Assembly (NCBI RefSeq): GCF_009696375.1
Contig: NZ_VUMD01000003.1
Coordinates: 62,001 to 126,000, forward strand
Direction of reading: 5' to 3'
DNA length: 64,000 nucleotides
Source: Clostridium porci
Lineage (GTDB): Bacteria > Bacillota > Clostridia > Lachnospirales > Lachnospiraceae
The position numbers were made by a program, and so were the translations under genes. This document shows, in pieces, positions 37,117-45,871 of this stretch. The notes beneath the pieces are model-generated. The model was given only the letters and a program-made list of their open reading frames with translations. It did no database searches and was not told the origin of the DNA. The stretch's first letter is position 1. Each line of letters opens with the position of its first letter.

Positions 37117-37262
37117 TGACGTTTCACCCCTGTTTTCTAAATTTGATCCGTGATGTAACGCCCCCCGGCCAATGCCGGAAAAGCCAAGACATCACTGTCG
37201 TTCTCTGTAATCAGACGAAATAAGGCAAAAAAAGCCCACCCCGCCACAATAGTGCACACTCC

Positions 37263-37291
37263 ATAATATCATAGCCATGTCAAGGTGTCAA
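37263..37291 (-). promoter_or_regulatory. Sigma-A promoter of rpoBC
   Basis: TTGACA (37286-37291), 17-bp spacer, TATTAT (37263-37268) on the minus strand, giving a leader of about 140 bases. A second TTGACA begins 8 bases inside the spacer. The leader has a run of seven T (37227-37233) that follows a GC-rich stretch without a clear stem. Confidence 0.65.
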
Positions 37292-37302
37292 GCATTTTTC
37301 GC

Positions 37303-37331
37303 TTGCATTTTCCCTGTATAAATGATATACT
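37303..37331 (+). promoter_or_regulatory. Promoter of the small membrane-anchored protein gene
   Basis: TTGCAT (37303-37308), 17-bp spacer, TATACT (37326-37331), divergent from the rpoB promoter and about 95 bp ahead of the ATG at 37427. Confidence 0.5.
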
Positions 37332-37426
37332 ACTATGGAATGTCTCCTGATACCGTTGACTATTTAACAGGTGTGCCAACAGGGGAAAAGGGAATTATAA
37401 TCATTACAGGTTGGAGGTATACCTTT

Positions 37427-37873
37427 ATGGTGCAAACCATTCTTAACGCAGTGCTTATCATCCTGATCATCGCAGCAGTCGTTCTTGCGGTTCTTTATTT
37501 TCTGGGAACAAAGCTCCAAAAGCGGCAGGTCGAGCAGCAGCAGCTACTGGACGCCGCTGCCCAGACCATTTCCATTCTGGTCATTGACAAGAAGAAAATG
37601 AAGCTGACGCAGGCGGGGCTTCCCAAGGCGGTTACAGACCAGACTCCCAAGTACATGCGCTGGGCTAAGGTGCCGGTGGTAAAAGCCAAAATTGGCCCTA
37701 AAATCATGACCCTCATTGCAGATGGACGGGTATTTGAATCTCTGCCGGTTAAGACAGAGGCAAAGGTTGTTCTAAGCGGTATCTACATAACACAAATCAA
37801 GAGTGTGCGAGGCGGCGCAGTTTCTGCACCACCTAAGAAAAAGGGGTTTTTCGCAAAATTTAAAAAGAAGTAA
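37427..37873 (+). CDS. Conserved membrane-anchored protein of unknown function
   Basis: A 148-residue protein. An N-terminal membrane helix (MVQTILNAVLIILIIAAVV to about residue 24) is followed by a Lys/Gln-rich helix (KLQKRQVEQQQLLDAAAQ), a basic beta-rich domain with KMRWAKVPVVKAK-like and IMTLIADGRVFESLPVKTEAKVVLSG-like stretches, and a Lys-rich tail (PKKKGFFAKFKKK). The cytoplasmic part is small. I do not recognise a named family. The ATG at 37427 has TTGGAGGTA 10 bases upstream; a longer reading has no ribosome site. It is monocistronic with its own promoter and a strong terminator. Confidence 0.7.
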   Translation: MVQTILNAVLIILIIAAVVLAVLYFLGTKLQKRQVEQQQLLDAAAQTISILVIDKKKMKLTQAGLPKAVTDQTPKYMRWAKVPVVKAKIGPKIMTLIADGRVFESLPVKTEAKVVLSGIYITQIKSVRGGAVSAPPKKKGFFAKFKKK

Positions 37874-37876
37874 GAG

Positions 37877-37910
37877 AAAGAAGCGGCTCACAATGAACCG
37901 CTTCTTTTTT
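37877..37910 (+). terminator. Terminator after the membrane-anchored protein gene
   Basis: AAAGAAGCGG/CCGCTTCTTT (37877-37886 with 37898-37907), followed by more T on the plus strand, directly behind the stop codon. Confidence 0.85.
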
Positions 37911-37926
37911 GTATCTCATTTGCATC

Positions 37927-38355
37927 TCACATCTGAGGACAGGACTGTACATCCACCCGGATGCTGCACTCTGACAAATGCTCATAATTGACATCCAGAG
38001 AGTAGTCAATATCTACCTTCAAGCTGTCCGGCTCCTCGTTGATCCGAATTTTATTAGCCTGTATCCCCACAACCATATCTCCCAGCGGAGTGGTGTAGCA
38101 GGACAGATTCTTTTTGTTTTTCTCAAACTGCATATGGACATTGGCTATGCCTCTTTTGATAATATCAATCCCCCGGCCTGACACTTTGATCACATTTTTC
38201 ACCTTGCCCTCAAAGCCTTCCATCATCTCCTCAAAGAGAATATAGTGCTTGCCGTTTTTCTGGTAATAATCCCCCCGTACCATCATCTCCACATCCGAAT
38301 CGTCCTCATCTATCATCTGAATACCGCTGATGGTTATCAATACGTCTCTTGTCAT
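37927..38355 (-). CDS. DUF1934 family beta-barrel protein
   Basis: A 142-residue protein that matches the DUF1934 pattern of Firmicutes: DVLITISGIQ at the start, DYYQKNGKHYILFEE, VIKVSGRGIDIIKRG, a LSCYTTPLGDMVVGIQANKI region and SLDVNYEHLSECSIRVDV at the end. The family is calycin-like and of unknown role. The ATG at 38355 has GAGGAAGGA 4-9 bases ahead, inside the 17-bp gap after ddl, so the two genes are translationally close. The shorter start was preferred because the longer one overlaps ddl. Confidence 0.82.
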   Translation of the reverse strand: MTRDVLITISGIQMIDEDDSDVEMMVRGDYYQKNGKHYILFEEMMEGFEGKVKNVIKVSGRGIDIIKRGIANVHMQFEKNKKNLSCYTTPLGDMVVGIQANKIRINEEPDSLKVDIDYSLDVNYEHLSECSIRVDVQSCPQM

Positions 38356-38372
38356 ATTCCTTCCTCTTTCCC

Positions 38373-39434
38373 TTATGCGTAGCGTTCCATGCCATGGGCC
38401 AGCAGCATCTCCACCAGCTGAGCCTTTCCGATCCCCTGGGCCTCCCACAGCATGGGATACATGCTGATGGCTGTAAAACCGGGCATGGTATTAATCTCAT
38501 TAAATATAATCTCTCCGTCATCCTTAACAAAGAAATCTACACGCGCAAGGCCGTATCCATCCACAGCCTTAAATATAGCCATCGCTGCCTGGCGGACGTT
38601 CTCTGCCGCCCCTCCTGGAAGCTTCGGGTTAACCACAGTTCTGGAGGCTTCATTAAAATATTTGGCGTCAAAATCATAAAATTCTGCAGCGGCCAGAATC
38701 TCCCCCACGCCTGAGGCAGTCACCGGCCGACCGCCGCCGCCAAATACGGCACATTCTATCTCCCTTCCGCAAATCGTCTCCTCTACCAAAATCTTGCGGT
38801 CATGTTTTGCCGCATTCATAAGCCCATCCATGAGCGTCCGGCGGTTTTCTGCCTTGGTAACGCCTCTGGATGAGCCTGCGTTGGAGGGCTTGACAAATAC
38901 AGGATAGGAAAAATGCTGCTCCACCCGCATAACCACCCTTTCCATATCCTCAAGCTGCTCCCTGTACACTGCTTCATATTCTGCCTGGCGGATGCCCAAA
39001 GCGTCTACCACAATCTTTGTGTACAGCTTATCCATGGACACCGCTGAGGCCAAAACGCCGCAGCCCACATACGGCACTCTTGCCATCTCCAACACCCCCT
39101 GCAATGTGCCATCCTCTCCGTACAGGCCATGGAGAACAGGAAATACCACGTCCACCTTTACCTCCTCAGTCCGTTCCCCGTCCATTACCAGCACACACCT
39201 TTTTGTGGCATCCGGAAGCAAAGCCGCGCAAACAGTTCCCTCCTTCCATGCGCCGCTCTTTACGGCTTCAGCCGATTCCACCTTAAGCCATCGGCCCTCT
39301 TGGGTTATTCCGATCAATAATAGGTTGTACCGTTCCCTGTCTATATGGTTAATTACATTCACTGCCGACATGCAGGACACAATGTGCTCTGATGATTGTC
39401 CACCAAATATAACAACTGCCTGAAGCTTACCCAT
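38373..39434 (-). CDS. ddl: D-alanine--D-alanine ligase
   Basis: A 353-residue ATP-grasp ligase that makes the D-Ala-D-Ala dipeptide of peptidoglycan in the cytoplasm. FGGQSSEHIVSCMSA (N-terminal Ddl mark), VLHGLYGEDGTLQGVLE, YVGCGVLASAVSMDK, FVKPSNAGSSRGV (ATP-grasp loop), EFYDFDAKYF (omega loop with the Tyr typical of D-Ala rather than D-Lac ligases) and FNEINTMPGF (metal-binding end) are present. The ATG at 39434 has AAAGGAGA 5 bases ahead. Divergent from spoIIR. Confidence 0.95.
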   Translation of the reverse strand: MGKLQAVVIFGGQSSEHIVSCMSAVNVINHIDRERYNLLLIGITQEGRWLKVESAEAVKSGAWKEGTVCAALLPDATKRCVLVMDGERTEEVKVDVVFPVLHGLYGEDGTLQGVLEMARVPYVGCGVLASAVSMDKLYTKIVVDALGIRQAEYEAVYREQLEDMERVVMRVEQHFSYPVFVKPSNAGSSRGVTKAENRRTLMDGLMNAAKHDRKILVEETICGREIECAVFGGGGRPVTASGVGEILAAAEFYDFDAKYFNEASRTVVNPKLPGGAAENVRQAAMAIFKAVDGYGLARVDFFVKDDGEIIFNEINTMPGFTAISMYPMLWEAQGIGKAQLVEMLLAHGMERYA

Positions 39435-39548
39435 GCTGTCTCCTTTTGCTCGCAAACAATACGTCTTGTTGATGTTTATAGTATAACATATGTGTCAATA
39501 ATTACAAACAGAAATTAAATTTGATTCAAACCAAGGAGGTTTCAATCG

Positions 39549-40223
39549 ATGAAACGCAAAGTCAGCCTTTGTGCATCCGCACTCTGTTTTTTTACCGCAT
39601 TTCTGATTATCCTGTCATCCAGGACCACCAGTGAGGAAGCTCTGGCTTCCCGCATTGCCCCGGAAATCCTCAGATTCCATATTCTGGCAGAAAGCAACAG
39701 CTCCTATGACCAACGCCTAAAGCTTGGGGTCAAAGGGCTGGTACTGGATTATGTCCATAGCCAGGCTCCTGAAAAGATTTCCAAGAATCAGCTGATTCTA
39801 TGGCTGAATCAAAATAAAGACAGCATTGAAGCCATGTCTGAAAACTGGCTTTTAGACCATGGAGCCGAATATCCTGTGCAGCTGGAAGTAACCAGGGATT
39901 ATTTCCCCACTAAGTCCTACGGTGATATGGTATTTCCCTGTGGTATGTATGATGCTTTACGGATTACCATCGGTCAGGGAAAGGGACGCAACTGGTGGTG
40001 CGTTCTTTATCCAACTCTTTGCTATACAGATCCGATCCATGCAGTTGTGCCGGAGCCTTCCAGAAAAACCCTGGCCTCCCTCTTAGCTGAGGATGACTAT
40101 AATGCCCTTCTGGCCCCGGAGAGCAAAGTGCATAAAAAGCCGGAGGTACATGTAAGATTCCGGCTTTTAGAAGTTCTGGGAATCGGCAAGAAACAGGCTT
40201 CCTCCAAAATCTCTTCATCCTAA
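39549..40223 (+). CDS. spoIIR: Stage II sporulation protein R
   Basis: A 224-residue exported signalling protein made in the forespore that triggers processing of pro-sigma-E in the mother cell through SpoIIGA. A signal peptide or anchor (ASALCFFTAFLIILSS) precedes the SpoIIR domain: IAPEILRFHILAESNSSYDQ, LKLGVKGLVLDYV, FPTKSYGDMVFPCGMYDALRI and GRNWWCVLYPTLCY are family marks. CAAGGAGGTTTC lies ahead of the ATG. I could not fit a convincing sigma-F promoter upstream. It shows that the organism carries sporulation genes. Confidence 0.95.
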   Translation: MKRKVSLCASALCFFTAFLIILSSRTTSEEALASRIAPEILRFHILAESNSSYDQRLKLGVKGLVLDYVHSQAPEKISKNQLILWLNQNKDSIEAMSENWLLDHGAEYPVQLEVTRDYFPTKSYGDMVFPCGMYDALRITIGQGKGRNWWCVLYPTLCYTDPIHAVVPEPSRKTLASLLAEDDYNALLAPESKVHKKPEVHVRFRLLEVLGIGKKQASSKISSS

Positions 40224-40280
40224 TATACACGCTTCATCTCTGCCCCTCTACAGCTGAGGTATCCATACGGGGCCTGTCTC

Positions 40281-40484
40281 TTATTCCTTCCTGCTGTCTA
40301 GCAGCTCCTTAAGAGCCTCATCGCTGACATCAATCCACACATCCTCTTCCTCCCCGTTCAGCCCCAGATACTGGGCCAGTGTGCGGGGGTCGTTGCTGTT
40401 GTTCCAGCGGCTAATGTAGCGGTCTATTTCCGCAAATTCTATTTCTCCTGCCAGATACCGCTCTTTAAATGTAGTCTCTCCCAT
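40281..40484 (-). CDS. Small acidic protein of unknown function
   Basis: A 67-residue protein that begins MGETTFKERYLAGEIEFAEI and ends in a charged helix (DVSDEALKELLDSRKE). The composition is acidic and it has no signal peptide or membrane helix. Its ATG overlaps the stop of the preceding GntR gene by one base, so it is translated with that regulator and is likely real. No family was recognised. Confidence 0.68.
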   Translation of the reverse strand: MGETTFKERYLAGEIEFAEIDRYISRWNNSNDPRTLAQYLGLNGEEEDVWIDVSDEALKELLDSRKE

Positions 40485-41191
40485 TACCTTCTCCCCCGGC
40501 TGCCGCCTGCATGTTCCTGCTCCTTCTCCTTGATATTGCGTGAAACCGTAATTTCCTGGTTATCAATATGCTCTCTGGCCGCATCCTTCGCCTCGGCAAT
40601 GTTGCGGCTTTTAAGGGCAGTCAGGATATGCTCATGCTCCACCAGCAGCACCTGGCGCTTATCCTCGTCCTTAATATATTCCAGGCGGTAGCGATACATC
40701 TGCTCCCGAAGGTTGTTCAGCATCTGCACTAGCTTGTCATTGCCTGTTCCCTGATAAATAACATCATGATAATGCTCGTCTGTCTCAGCAATGGCCATGG
40801 CTTCCCCCTTTGCGATTGCTTCGCGGAACCGGCCTTGGACTACCTCCAGCTCTCTCATGTCATCCTCGCTCATCCTGTGGCACGCCAGCTCAATCGCCAG
40901 CTCCTCCAGGGAACGGCGAACCTCCAGAACATCTCTTAAGCTCTTCTCCGAAATTTTAGCCACCTCAGCTCCCTTGCGGGGTATCATCAGCACCAACCCC
41001 TCCAGCTCCAGCTTACGGATAGCCTCCCGGATGGGAGTCCGGCTCACCCCCAGCTTCTCAGCCAGCTGAATTTCCATCAGGCGCTCCCCCGGAGCCAGCT
41101 CTCCCTTTAAGATGGCCTGACGGAGGGTGTTAAAGACCACGTCCCGAAGAGGCAAATACTCGTTCATGTTTACCTTGAAATAATTTTCCAT
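40484..41191 (-). CDS. GntR-family regulator with FCD domain
   Basis: A 235-residue FadR-subfamily regulator. The winged helix (residues about 10-75) shows RDVVFNTLRQAILKGELAPG and LAEKLGVSRTPIREAIRKLELEGLV; the helical FCD domain (about 85-215) has the metal/effector-binding residues within LEELAIELACHRM, DEHYHDVIYQGTGN and EHEHILTALKSRN. AAAGGGG lies about 10 bases ahead. It follows ispE by 116 bases and is probably co-transcribed, but its target is not evident. Confidence 0.88.
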   Translation of the reverse strand: MENYFKVNMNEYLPLRDVVFNTLRQAILKGELAPGERLMEIQLAEKLGVSRTPIREAIRKLELEGLVLMIPRKGAEVAKISEKSLRDVLEVRRSLEELAIELACHRMSEDDMRELEVVQGRFREAIAKGEAMAIAETDEHYHDVIYQGTGNDKLVQMLNNLREQMYRYRLEYIKDEDKRQVLLVEHEHILTALKSRNIAEAKDAAREHIDNQEITVSRNIKEKEQEHAGGSRGRR

Positions 41192-41307
41192 TCAATCATG
41201 GCCCCTTTCTTGTATATACGTCACATTTTCCTCATTCATTCTTGCGTCAGCCCCTTAGAGGCTTGCTGCCGGCAATTAAAACCTATCCTTACAAAGCCTG
41301 CCGCTTT

Positions 41308-42207
41308 TTACAGCCCGTTCTGGCGCACGTTGAAAAAGTTAGTCAGATATACCTGCTTTGCCAGCTCCGACGCTTTGCCAAACCGAAGCGCCTGGTAAGC
41401 CGCCTGAGCCGCCTGGGGGCTGGTAAACAACCCAAATACCGTGGGCCCGCTGCCGCTCATCATGGCATTAATCGCACCGTAATCCTTCATCACCTGTTCT
41501 ATCTGGGCAATCACGGGATACCCTTTCCCTGTGACCAGCTCCAGTACATTGCCGAACTTTCCAGCCACCTCCAGCAAGGCGCCACGTCGGATGGCATCTA
41601 CCATACCGTCGATATCCGGATGAGCGGAAGCTTCCAGCTTCATGGTATCCAGTCTTTCATATACCGCTTTGGTAGACACACTGATGCCTGGCTTTGCTAT
41701 CAGTACCTGGCACTGAGGCATAGGAGGCAATGGGGAAAGCCTCTCTCCAATTCCTTCAGACAAGGCGGTTCCTCTCATCAGGCAGTAAGGGATATCCGCC
41801 CCCAGTCTCACTCCCCGCTCCATCAGCTCATGGGCAGACAAGCCCAGGCCGAACATTTTATTGATCCCGAACAGTACAGAGGCCGCATCAGCGCTCCCCC
41901 CCGCCATACCTGCAGACACAGGAATAAACTTCCGAAGGCTAATGGCTATCCCCTGCCGGATTCCAAATTCTTCCATCAGAAGGCTGGCAGCCTTGTAGGC
42001 CAGATTCTGCTCGTTGTTGGGAAGATAAAACAGATTCGTCTCTATTCGTATGCCAGGCTCTCCGATCCTGTAAAGATCAATACTGTCGTGAAGGCCAACG
42101 GTCTGCATAATCATCCGCACCTCATGATAGCCATCCTCACGCTTTCCCAGCACATCCAGAGCAAGGTTAATTTTACCGTATGCTTTTAACCGTAAATGTG
42201 TTATCAT
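41308..42207 (-). CDS. ispE: 4-diphosphocytidyl-2-C-methyl-D-erythritol kinase
   Basis: A 299-residue GHMP kinase of the MEP isoprenoid pathway: it phosphorylates CDP-methylerythritol with ATP. AYGKINLALDVLGKREDGYHEV at the start, the GHMP loop PVSAGMAGGSADAASVL, GADIPYCLMRGTALSEGIGE and the C-terminal MSGSGPTVFGLF are diagnostic. The ATG at 42207 has AGAGGGGAA ahead of it; a longer reading starts inside that ribosome site. Confidence 0.95.
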   Translation of the reverse strand: MITHLRLKAYGKINLALDVLGKREDGYHEVRMIMQTVGLHDSIDLYRIGEPGIRIETNLFYLPNNEQNLAYKAASLLMEEFGIRQGIAISLRKFIPVSAGMAGGSADAASVLFGINKMFGLGLSAHELMERGVRLGADIPYCLMRGTALSEGIGERLSPLPPMPQCQVLIAKPGISVSTKAVYERLDTMKLEASAHPDIDGMVDAIRRGALLEVAGKFGNVLELVTGKGYPVIAQIEQVMKDYGAINAMMSGSGPTVFGLFTSPQAAQAAYQALRFGKASELAKQVYLTNFFNVRQNGL

Positions 42208-42355
42208 ACCGCATTTCCCCTCTATGTACATTGTTTGTATTTCTGTTTTTATAATACATTATTTTGTATACAATACATTCGAAGATTTATCAAGTGAAAT
42301 TTCTATAAAGCCGGTAGATTTTTTCCTGCGGATCTAATTTCCAAGTTTTTTACTA

Positions 42356-43090
42356 TCAGCTTCTGTTTTTCAGATTTTCAATGGCCTCTTTTAAGGCTTC
42401 ATCCTCCTGTCCAATAAGGGGAGAAATCTGAAATTCATCACGCTGGCTTTCTTTGGGCATAAAGCGCTTGAATACATAATTTAAAAAAAATGAATTTATA
42501 AACGCTGCCAAAGGAAGCCCAAAAAGAGTCAAAAATACACTTAACTGAGGCAGGTAAAAAAAGCTGAAGCAAAAAACCGCTCCAATCAATAAATCGGTTA
42601 TTAGTATACCGATGGTAATAGGCAGGTAGCGGACGGACATCAGGAAGGCATTCACAAGGGTTTTCATGACCGGATTATAAAACCGGGATTGAAGTGGAAA
42701 TATGTATATTACTATAAAAAGATAGAAAATAAACAGACAGATTGACAGGGACGTAAGCAGCAGCTTTACCGGTTCAGCCATAGGCATTTGACCAGTAAAA
42801 AAGAACCAGCAGTCCACCGTCAGCACGATTCCTGCCGCAATGATAAGCAGCCATAGGGCTGTGGCCTGCCTGAAGTTGCTTTTAAAGGAGCGGAAAAAGG
42901 AGGCTGCAGTGGATGTTCCTTCGTCTCTTGCCAACTTCAGGGTCACATAGTAAAGAGCGGTAGTGGATGCTCCTATGGTAAAAACAGGAAGGGAGCAGAT
43001 AATCCAAAGCAAATTTAAAATCATCAAATCGGCCAGCTTGCCGATAAATCTCCATATAGGATTGTCATAGTTAAATAGCCCTTGCAGCAT
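42356..43090 (-). CDS. DUF624 (YesL-type) membrane protein
   Basis: A 244-residue protein with about six membrane helices. LFNYDNPIWRFIGKLADLMILNLLWIICSLPVFTIGAS is a clear DUF624 start, and SLYYVTLKLARDEGTS-like and FFRSFKSNFRQATALW stretches follow. YesL-type proteins often lie near sugar ABC transporters, but their role is unknown. Here it stands apart, with no transporter next to it. Confidence 0.82.
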   Translation of the reverse strand: MLQGLFNYDNPIWRFIGKLADLMILNLLWIICSLPVFTIGASTTALYYVTLKLARDEGTSTAASFFRSFKSNFRQATALWLLIIAAGIVLTVDCWFFFTGQMPMAEPVKLLLTSLSICLFIFYLFIVIYIFPLQSRFYNPVMKTLVNAFLMSVRYLPITIGILITDLLIGAVFCFSFFYLPQLSVFLTLFGLPLAAFINSFFLNYVFKRFMPKESQRDEFQISPLIGQEDEALKEAIENLKNRS

Positions 43091-43178
43091 GTTATATCCT
43101 CTTCTTTCTGTAAATTAGCCCGCCGCCCATAGGAAAAGCCTGCAAGACGGACTGGCATATGCCGCCTGTTGGGAGCAG

Positions 43179-44003
43179 TCAGCTTTGTAAAGCTAGTATA
43201 CCATAGGAACGCCCAAATAGCAAAGGCTCCTCCACATATAAAAGCTGCTCACCCCGGATTCCTCCAGACAGGCCGTCTTTCATTACAGGTTTCATACCCA
43301 GGCTCTCCGCCAACCGGCAGGAGAATTGGTTATCCCTGTGAATCAGAGCGCACAGGCGGGCGGCCAGCGCCTCATGGCTGTAGCACATCACAGCCGCTGC
43401 GGCCTCCCTTCCATACCCCTGCCCCCTCCAGGGCTTGAAAATATGATATCCCAGCTCCAGCCAGGCTGCCGGCCCCACATGCCCTTCCTCTCCCATACTT
43501 CTTTGGCATGGTTCCAGCTTTTCCAAATATTCTTCCATATGAGCCGGCAGCCTGGGATTGGAAACCCCCGCCATTCCTATCAGTTGTCCTGTTTCCCTGT
43601 GAACAAGCGCCCAGGTACCGTACTCATAGAATCTATACTGATTCTTAATATAGAGGGCGAGAGAATCAGAACAGCGAAAAACTGCCTCCTCCTGCCCATA
43701 CTCCTCCTCCGGAATACACAGAGCATCCTCCCTCACAAATTCCCTTATAATAAGCCGCTCTGTCTTATCAATCAGCCAGGGCAGCCCCAGATGGCGGCGC
43801 AGCACCAAATCCAAAAGCTCCTCTGTTGCATCCTCCCAGGAGGGAACCACATAAGGAATCCCCTTCATATCCCATTCGTCTATTTCCGCAACGCCGACAA
43901 CGGCCCTTCCGGCAGCCTGCGCTTCCAGAAGGGCCTGTATCTCATCTGATACCACTACGACATAAGAGCGATTCTCTATAAAAGCCTTATATTTCCTTAC
44001 CAT
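43179..44003 (-). CDS. GNAT-family N-acetyltransferase with N-terminal extra domain
   Basis: A 274-residue protein. The C-terminal 165 residues are a GNAT domain: ERLIIREFVREDA, ALVHRETGQLIGMAGVSNP, LELGYHIFKPWRGQGYGREAA (acetyl-CoA loop with RGQGYG) and HRDNQFSCRLAESLGMKP. Residues 1-95 (RSYVVVVSDEIQALLEAQAA, GIPYVVPSW, LDLVLRRHLGLPW) resemble the C-terminal half of a HAD-type Rossmann fold but lack the Asp catalytic motif. This added part is unusual. Substrate unknown. It is monocistronic. Confidence 0.78.
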   Translation of the reverse strand: MVRKYKAFIENRSYVVVVSDEIQALLEAQAAGRAVVGVAEIDEWDMKGIPYVVPSWEDATEELLDLVLRRHLGLPWLIDKTERLIIREFVREDALCIPEEEYGQEEAVFRCSDSLALYIKNQYRFYEYGTWALVHRETGQLIGMAGVSNPRLPAHMEEYLEKLEPCQRSMGEEGHVGPAAWLELGYHIFKPWRGQGYGREAAAAVMCYSHEALAARLCALIHRDNQFSCRLAESLGMKPVMKDGLSGGIRGEQLLYVEEPLLFGRSYGILALQS

Positions 44004-44051
44004 TCATTTCGCCTATTGTTTCACGGACTTTGGCTGTGCTCCTCTCTCTTC

Positions 44052-44570
44052 TCAGCATGTCTCTGGCCGTGGATACTCCTGGCCGAAGGTTTCCACTGTC
44101 ATAGTCTTTATTTTCTGCTCCCTCAAAGGACGATCGCTGTAATCCGTCTGAACCTCTGCAATCTTATTCACAATGTCCATCCCCTCCGTTACCTTTCCAA
44201 AGGCCGCGTATGCTCCGTCCAGATGGGGGGCATTCTTATGCATGATAAAGAACTGGGAGCCGGCAGAGTCAGGGTGCATCGCTCTCGCCATAGAAAGGAC
44301 TCCCTCTGTATGAGCCAGATCATTCGGCACGCCGTTCTGAGAAAACTCGCCCTTTATAGTATAGCCAGGGCCTCCTGTGCCATTTCCGTCAGGGCATCCT
44401 CCCTGAATCATAAAGCCGTTTATCACTCTGTGAAAAATCAGGCCGTTATAATAGCCCTTCTTTACAAGGCTGATAAAATTATTTACAGTATTAGGGGCTA
44501 TCTCTGGATATAGCTCCGCCTTCATCACATCTCCGTTTTCCATGGTTATGGTAACTACTGGATTTGCCAT
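44052..44570 (-). CDS. Cyclophilin-type peptidyl-prolyl isomerase
   Basis: A 172-residue cytoplasmic cyclophilin. It has [19 protein letters not shown], the catalytic [13 protein letters not shown], and [22 protein letters not shown] (active-site Phe and His residues). There is no signal peptide. Short family form, similar to PpiB. AAAGGAGAATA lies upstream of the ATG. It has no close operon partner. Confidence 0.92.
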   Translation of the reverse strand: MANPVVTITMENGDVMKAELYPEIAPNTVNNFISLVKKGYYNGLIFHRVINGFMIQGGCPDGNGTGGPGYTIKGEFSQNGVPNDLAHTEGVLSMARAMHPDSAGSQFFIMHKNAPHLDGAYAAFGKVTEGMDIVNKIAEVQTDYSDRPLREQKIKTMTVETFGQEYPRPETC

Positions 44571-44695
44571 ATTACTATTCTCCTTTTCAATTAGAATCCT
44601 TTTCCACTATAGCAAATTATACCTTCTTTGTCCATTCTAAAATCACTTAACAGGCCTCTAATTGAACCAAAGCTTTAGCTTCTGGATTTGTTTGG

Positions 44696-45817
44696 TCAGA
44701 CAGGCACCTCCCCAACAATCTCCGACAGCTTCACCTTCCGTCCCTCAAACCGGGACTTTGTGCAGGCATCTGCTGTAGCAATAGCCGCCCGCGCTGCTTC
44801 TCCAGTAAGCAAGGGACGGAACTCATCATCTGCCTCTGCACCGTGGAGCATATTGTTCAAATACCCCATCTCCTTCCTCATAATGCTATGGAGCCACATA
44901 GGAGGCTTCTTGCCGGGATGTCCGTACATGATGGCTCCATCCATCTCCGTGCTGTGATAGATCCGGGTGCGGTCGTCATCCTCCTCCTGGGATTCATGGA
45001 TCAGGAAATGCTCCTCCTTATCACCCACCCGCAGGGTACCGCCGCAGTTACACATATCAATTCGAATCGCGCCCCTAGTGCCCTGGATCAGCACGTAATG
45101 CTCCGGCCAGCGGAAGGCAGACCCCCACTCCAGGACTGCGTACCGTCTTCCAGGAAATTCCAAATTAACAAAAAGCATATCATCCTCATCTCCAAACCCA
45201 GCTCCCTGGTGTGCCACATTGCCGCCGGTCATGGTAACGGTGGCAGGCATGCCTCCCATCAGGAACTGAACACAGTCCAGCTCATGGATGTGATGATACA
45301 GATGGCCGCCGGATTTAGCCCGGATTTTCTTCCAGGAAATGGAAGTCTGCTGCTCTTCCCAGCCATTGCGGGCTGAATGACAGTACAACACATCTCCGAT
45401 CACCCCATCATTAATCAACTGCTTTGCATGGTGAATGCCGTTAAAGAAATTCATCACATGCCCTGCCATAAAGATCACCCCATGATCCTGGCAGACTTTT
45501 ACCATCTCATCACAATCCTGATAGCTCAAAGCAACGGGTTTCTCACAAAACACATGAACGCCATGCTTTGCTGCCTTTATCACAGGCTCTTTGTGGAGAT
45601 AATTAGGTGTTGCCACAATCACTGCATCTACGTCGCTTCGACTGTACAGCGTATCCAGATCTGTTTCCACGTCGCAGCCTAACTCCCGGGCGATGGGCCC
45701 GGCATTTTCCGGGTCCAGAACCGCTACGATGGAGGCGCCTTCCTCTTCCTTCATAATACGTCCCAGCTCTGCACCGAAATACCCTACGCCTACGATCGCA
45801 TAACCTACTGTTTTCAT
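44696..45817 (-). CDS. Gfo/Idh/MocA-family NAD(P)-dependent dehydrogenase
   Basis: A 373-residue oxidoreductase. The N-terminal Rossmann domain has VGYAIVGVGYFGAELGRIM, then IVATPNYLHKEPVIKAAKHG and FCEKPVALSYQDCDEM (EKP motif with the catalytic Lys). The C-terminal beta-sheet domain holds HELDCVQFLMGGMP. Members oxidise or epimerise sugars, inositols and sialic-acid-type derivatives. It is the last gene after the ABC permeases of a sugar transporter, so it probably oxidises the imported sugar. CAGGAGGAAAA lies ahead of the ATG. Confidence 0.88.
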   Translation of the reverse strand: MKTVGYAIVGVGYFGAELGRIMKEEEGASIVAVLDPENAGPIARELGCDVETDLDTLYSRSDVDAVIVATPNYLHKEPVIKAAKHGVHVFCEKPVALSYQDCDEMVKVCQDHGVIFMAGHVMNFFNGIHHAKQLINDGVIGDVLYCHSARNGWEEQQTSISWKKIRAKSGGHLYHHIHELDCVQFLMGGMPATVTMTGGNVAHQGAGFGDEDDMLFVNLEFPGRRYAVLEWGSAFRWPEHYVLIQGTRGAIRIDMCNCGGTLRVGDKEEHFLIHESQEEDDDRTRIYHSTEMDGAIMYGHPGKKPPMWLHSIMRKEMGYLNNMLHGAEADDEFRPLLTGEAARAAIATADACTKSRFEGRKVKLSEIVGEVPV

Positions 45818-45871
45818 CTTCTTTTCCTCCTGCTACAATCGTTTTATAAATGAATTTAGAGCACCACTCTC

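Noticed and set aside
39470-39548. Sigma-F promoter of spoIIR
   Set aside because: A GTATA is present upstream, but no matching -10 with the GG core at the right distance was found.
41242-42189. 315-codon open frame opposite ispE
   Set aside because: Mirror of ispE, which has all GHMP kinase motifs; nothing recognisable in this frame.
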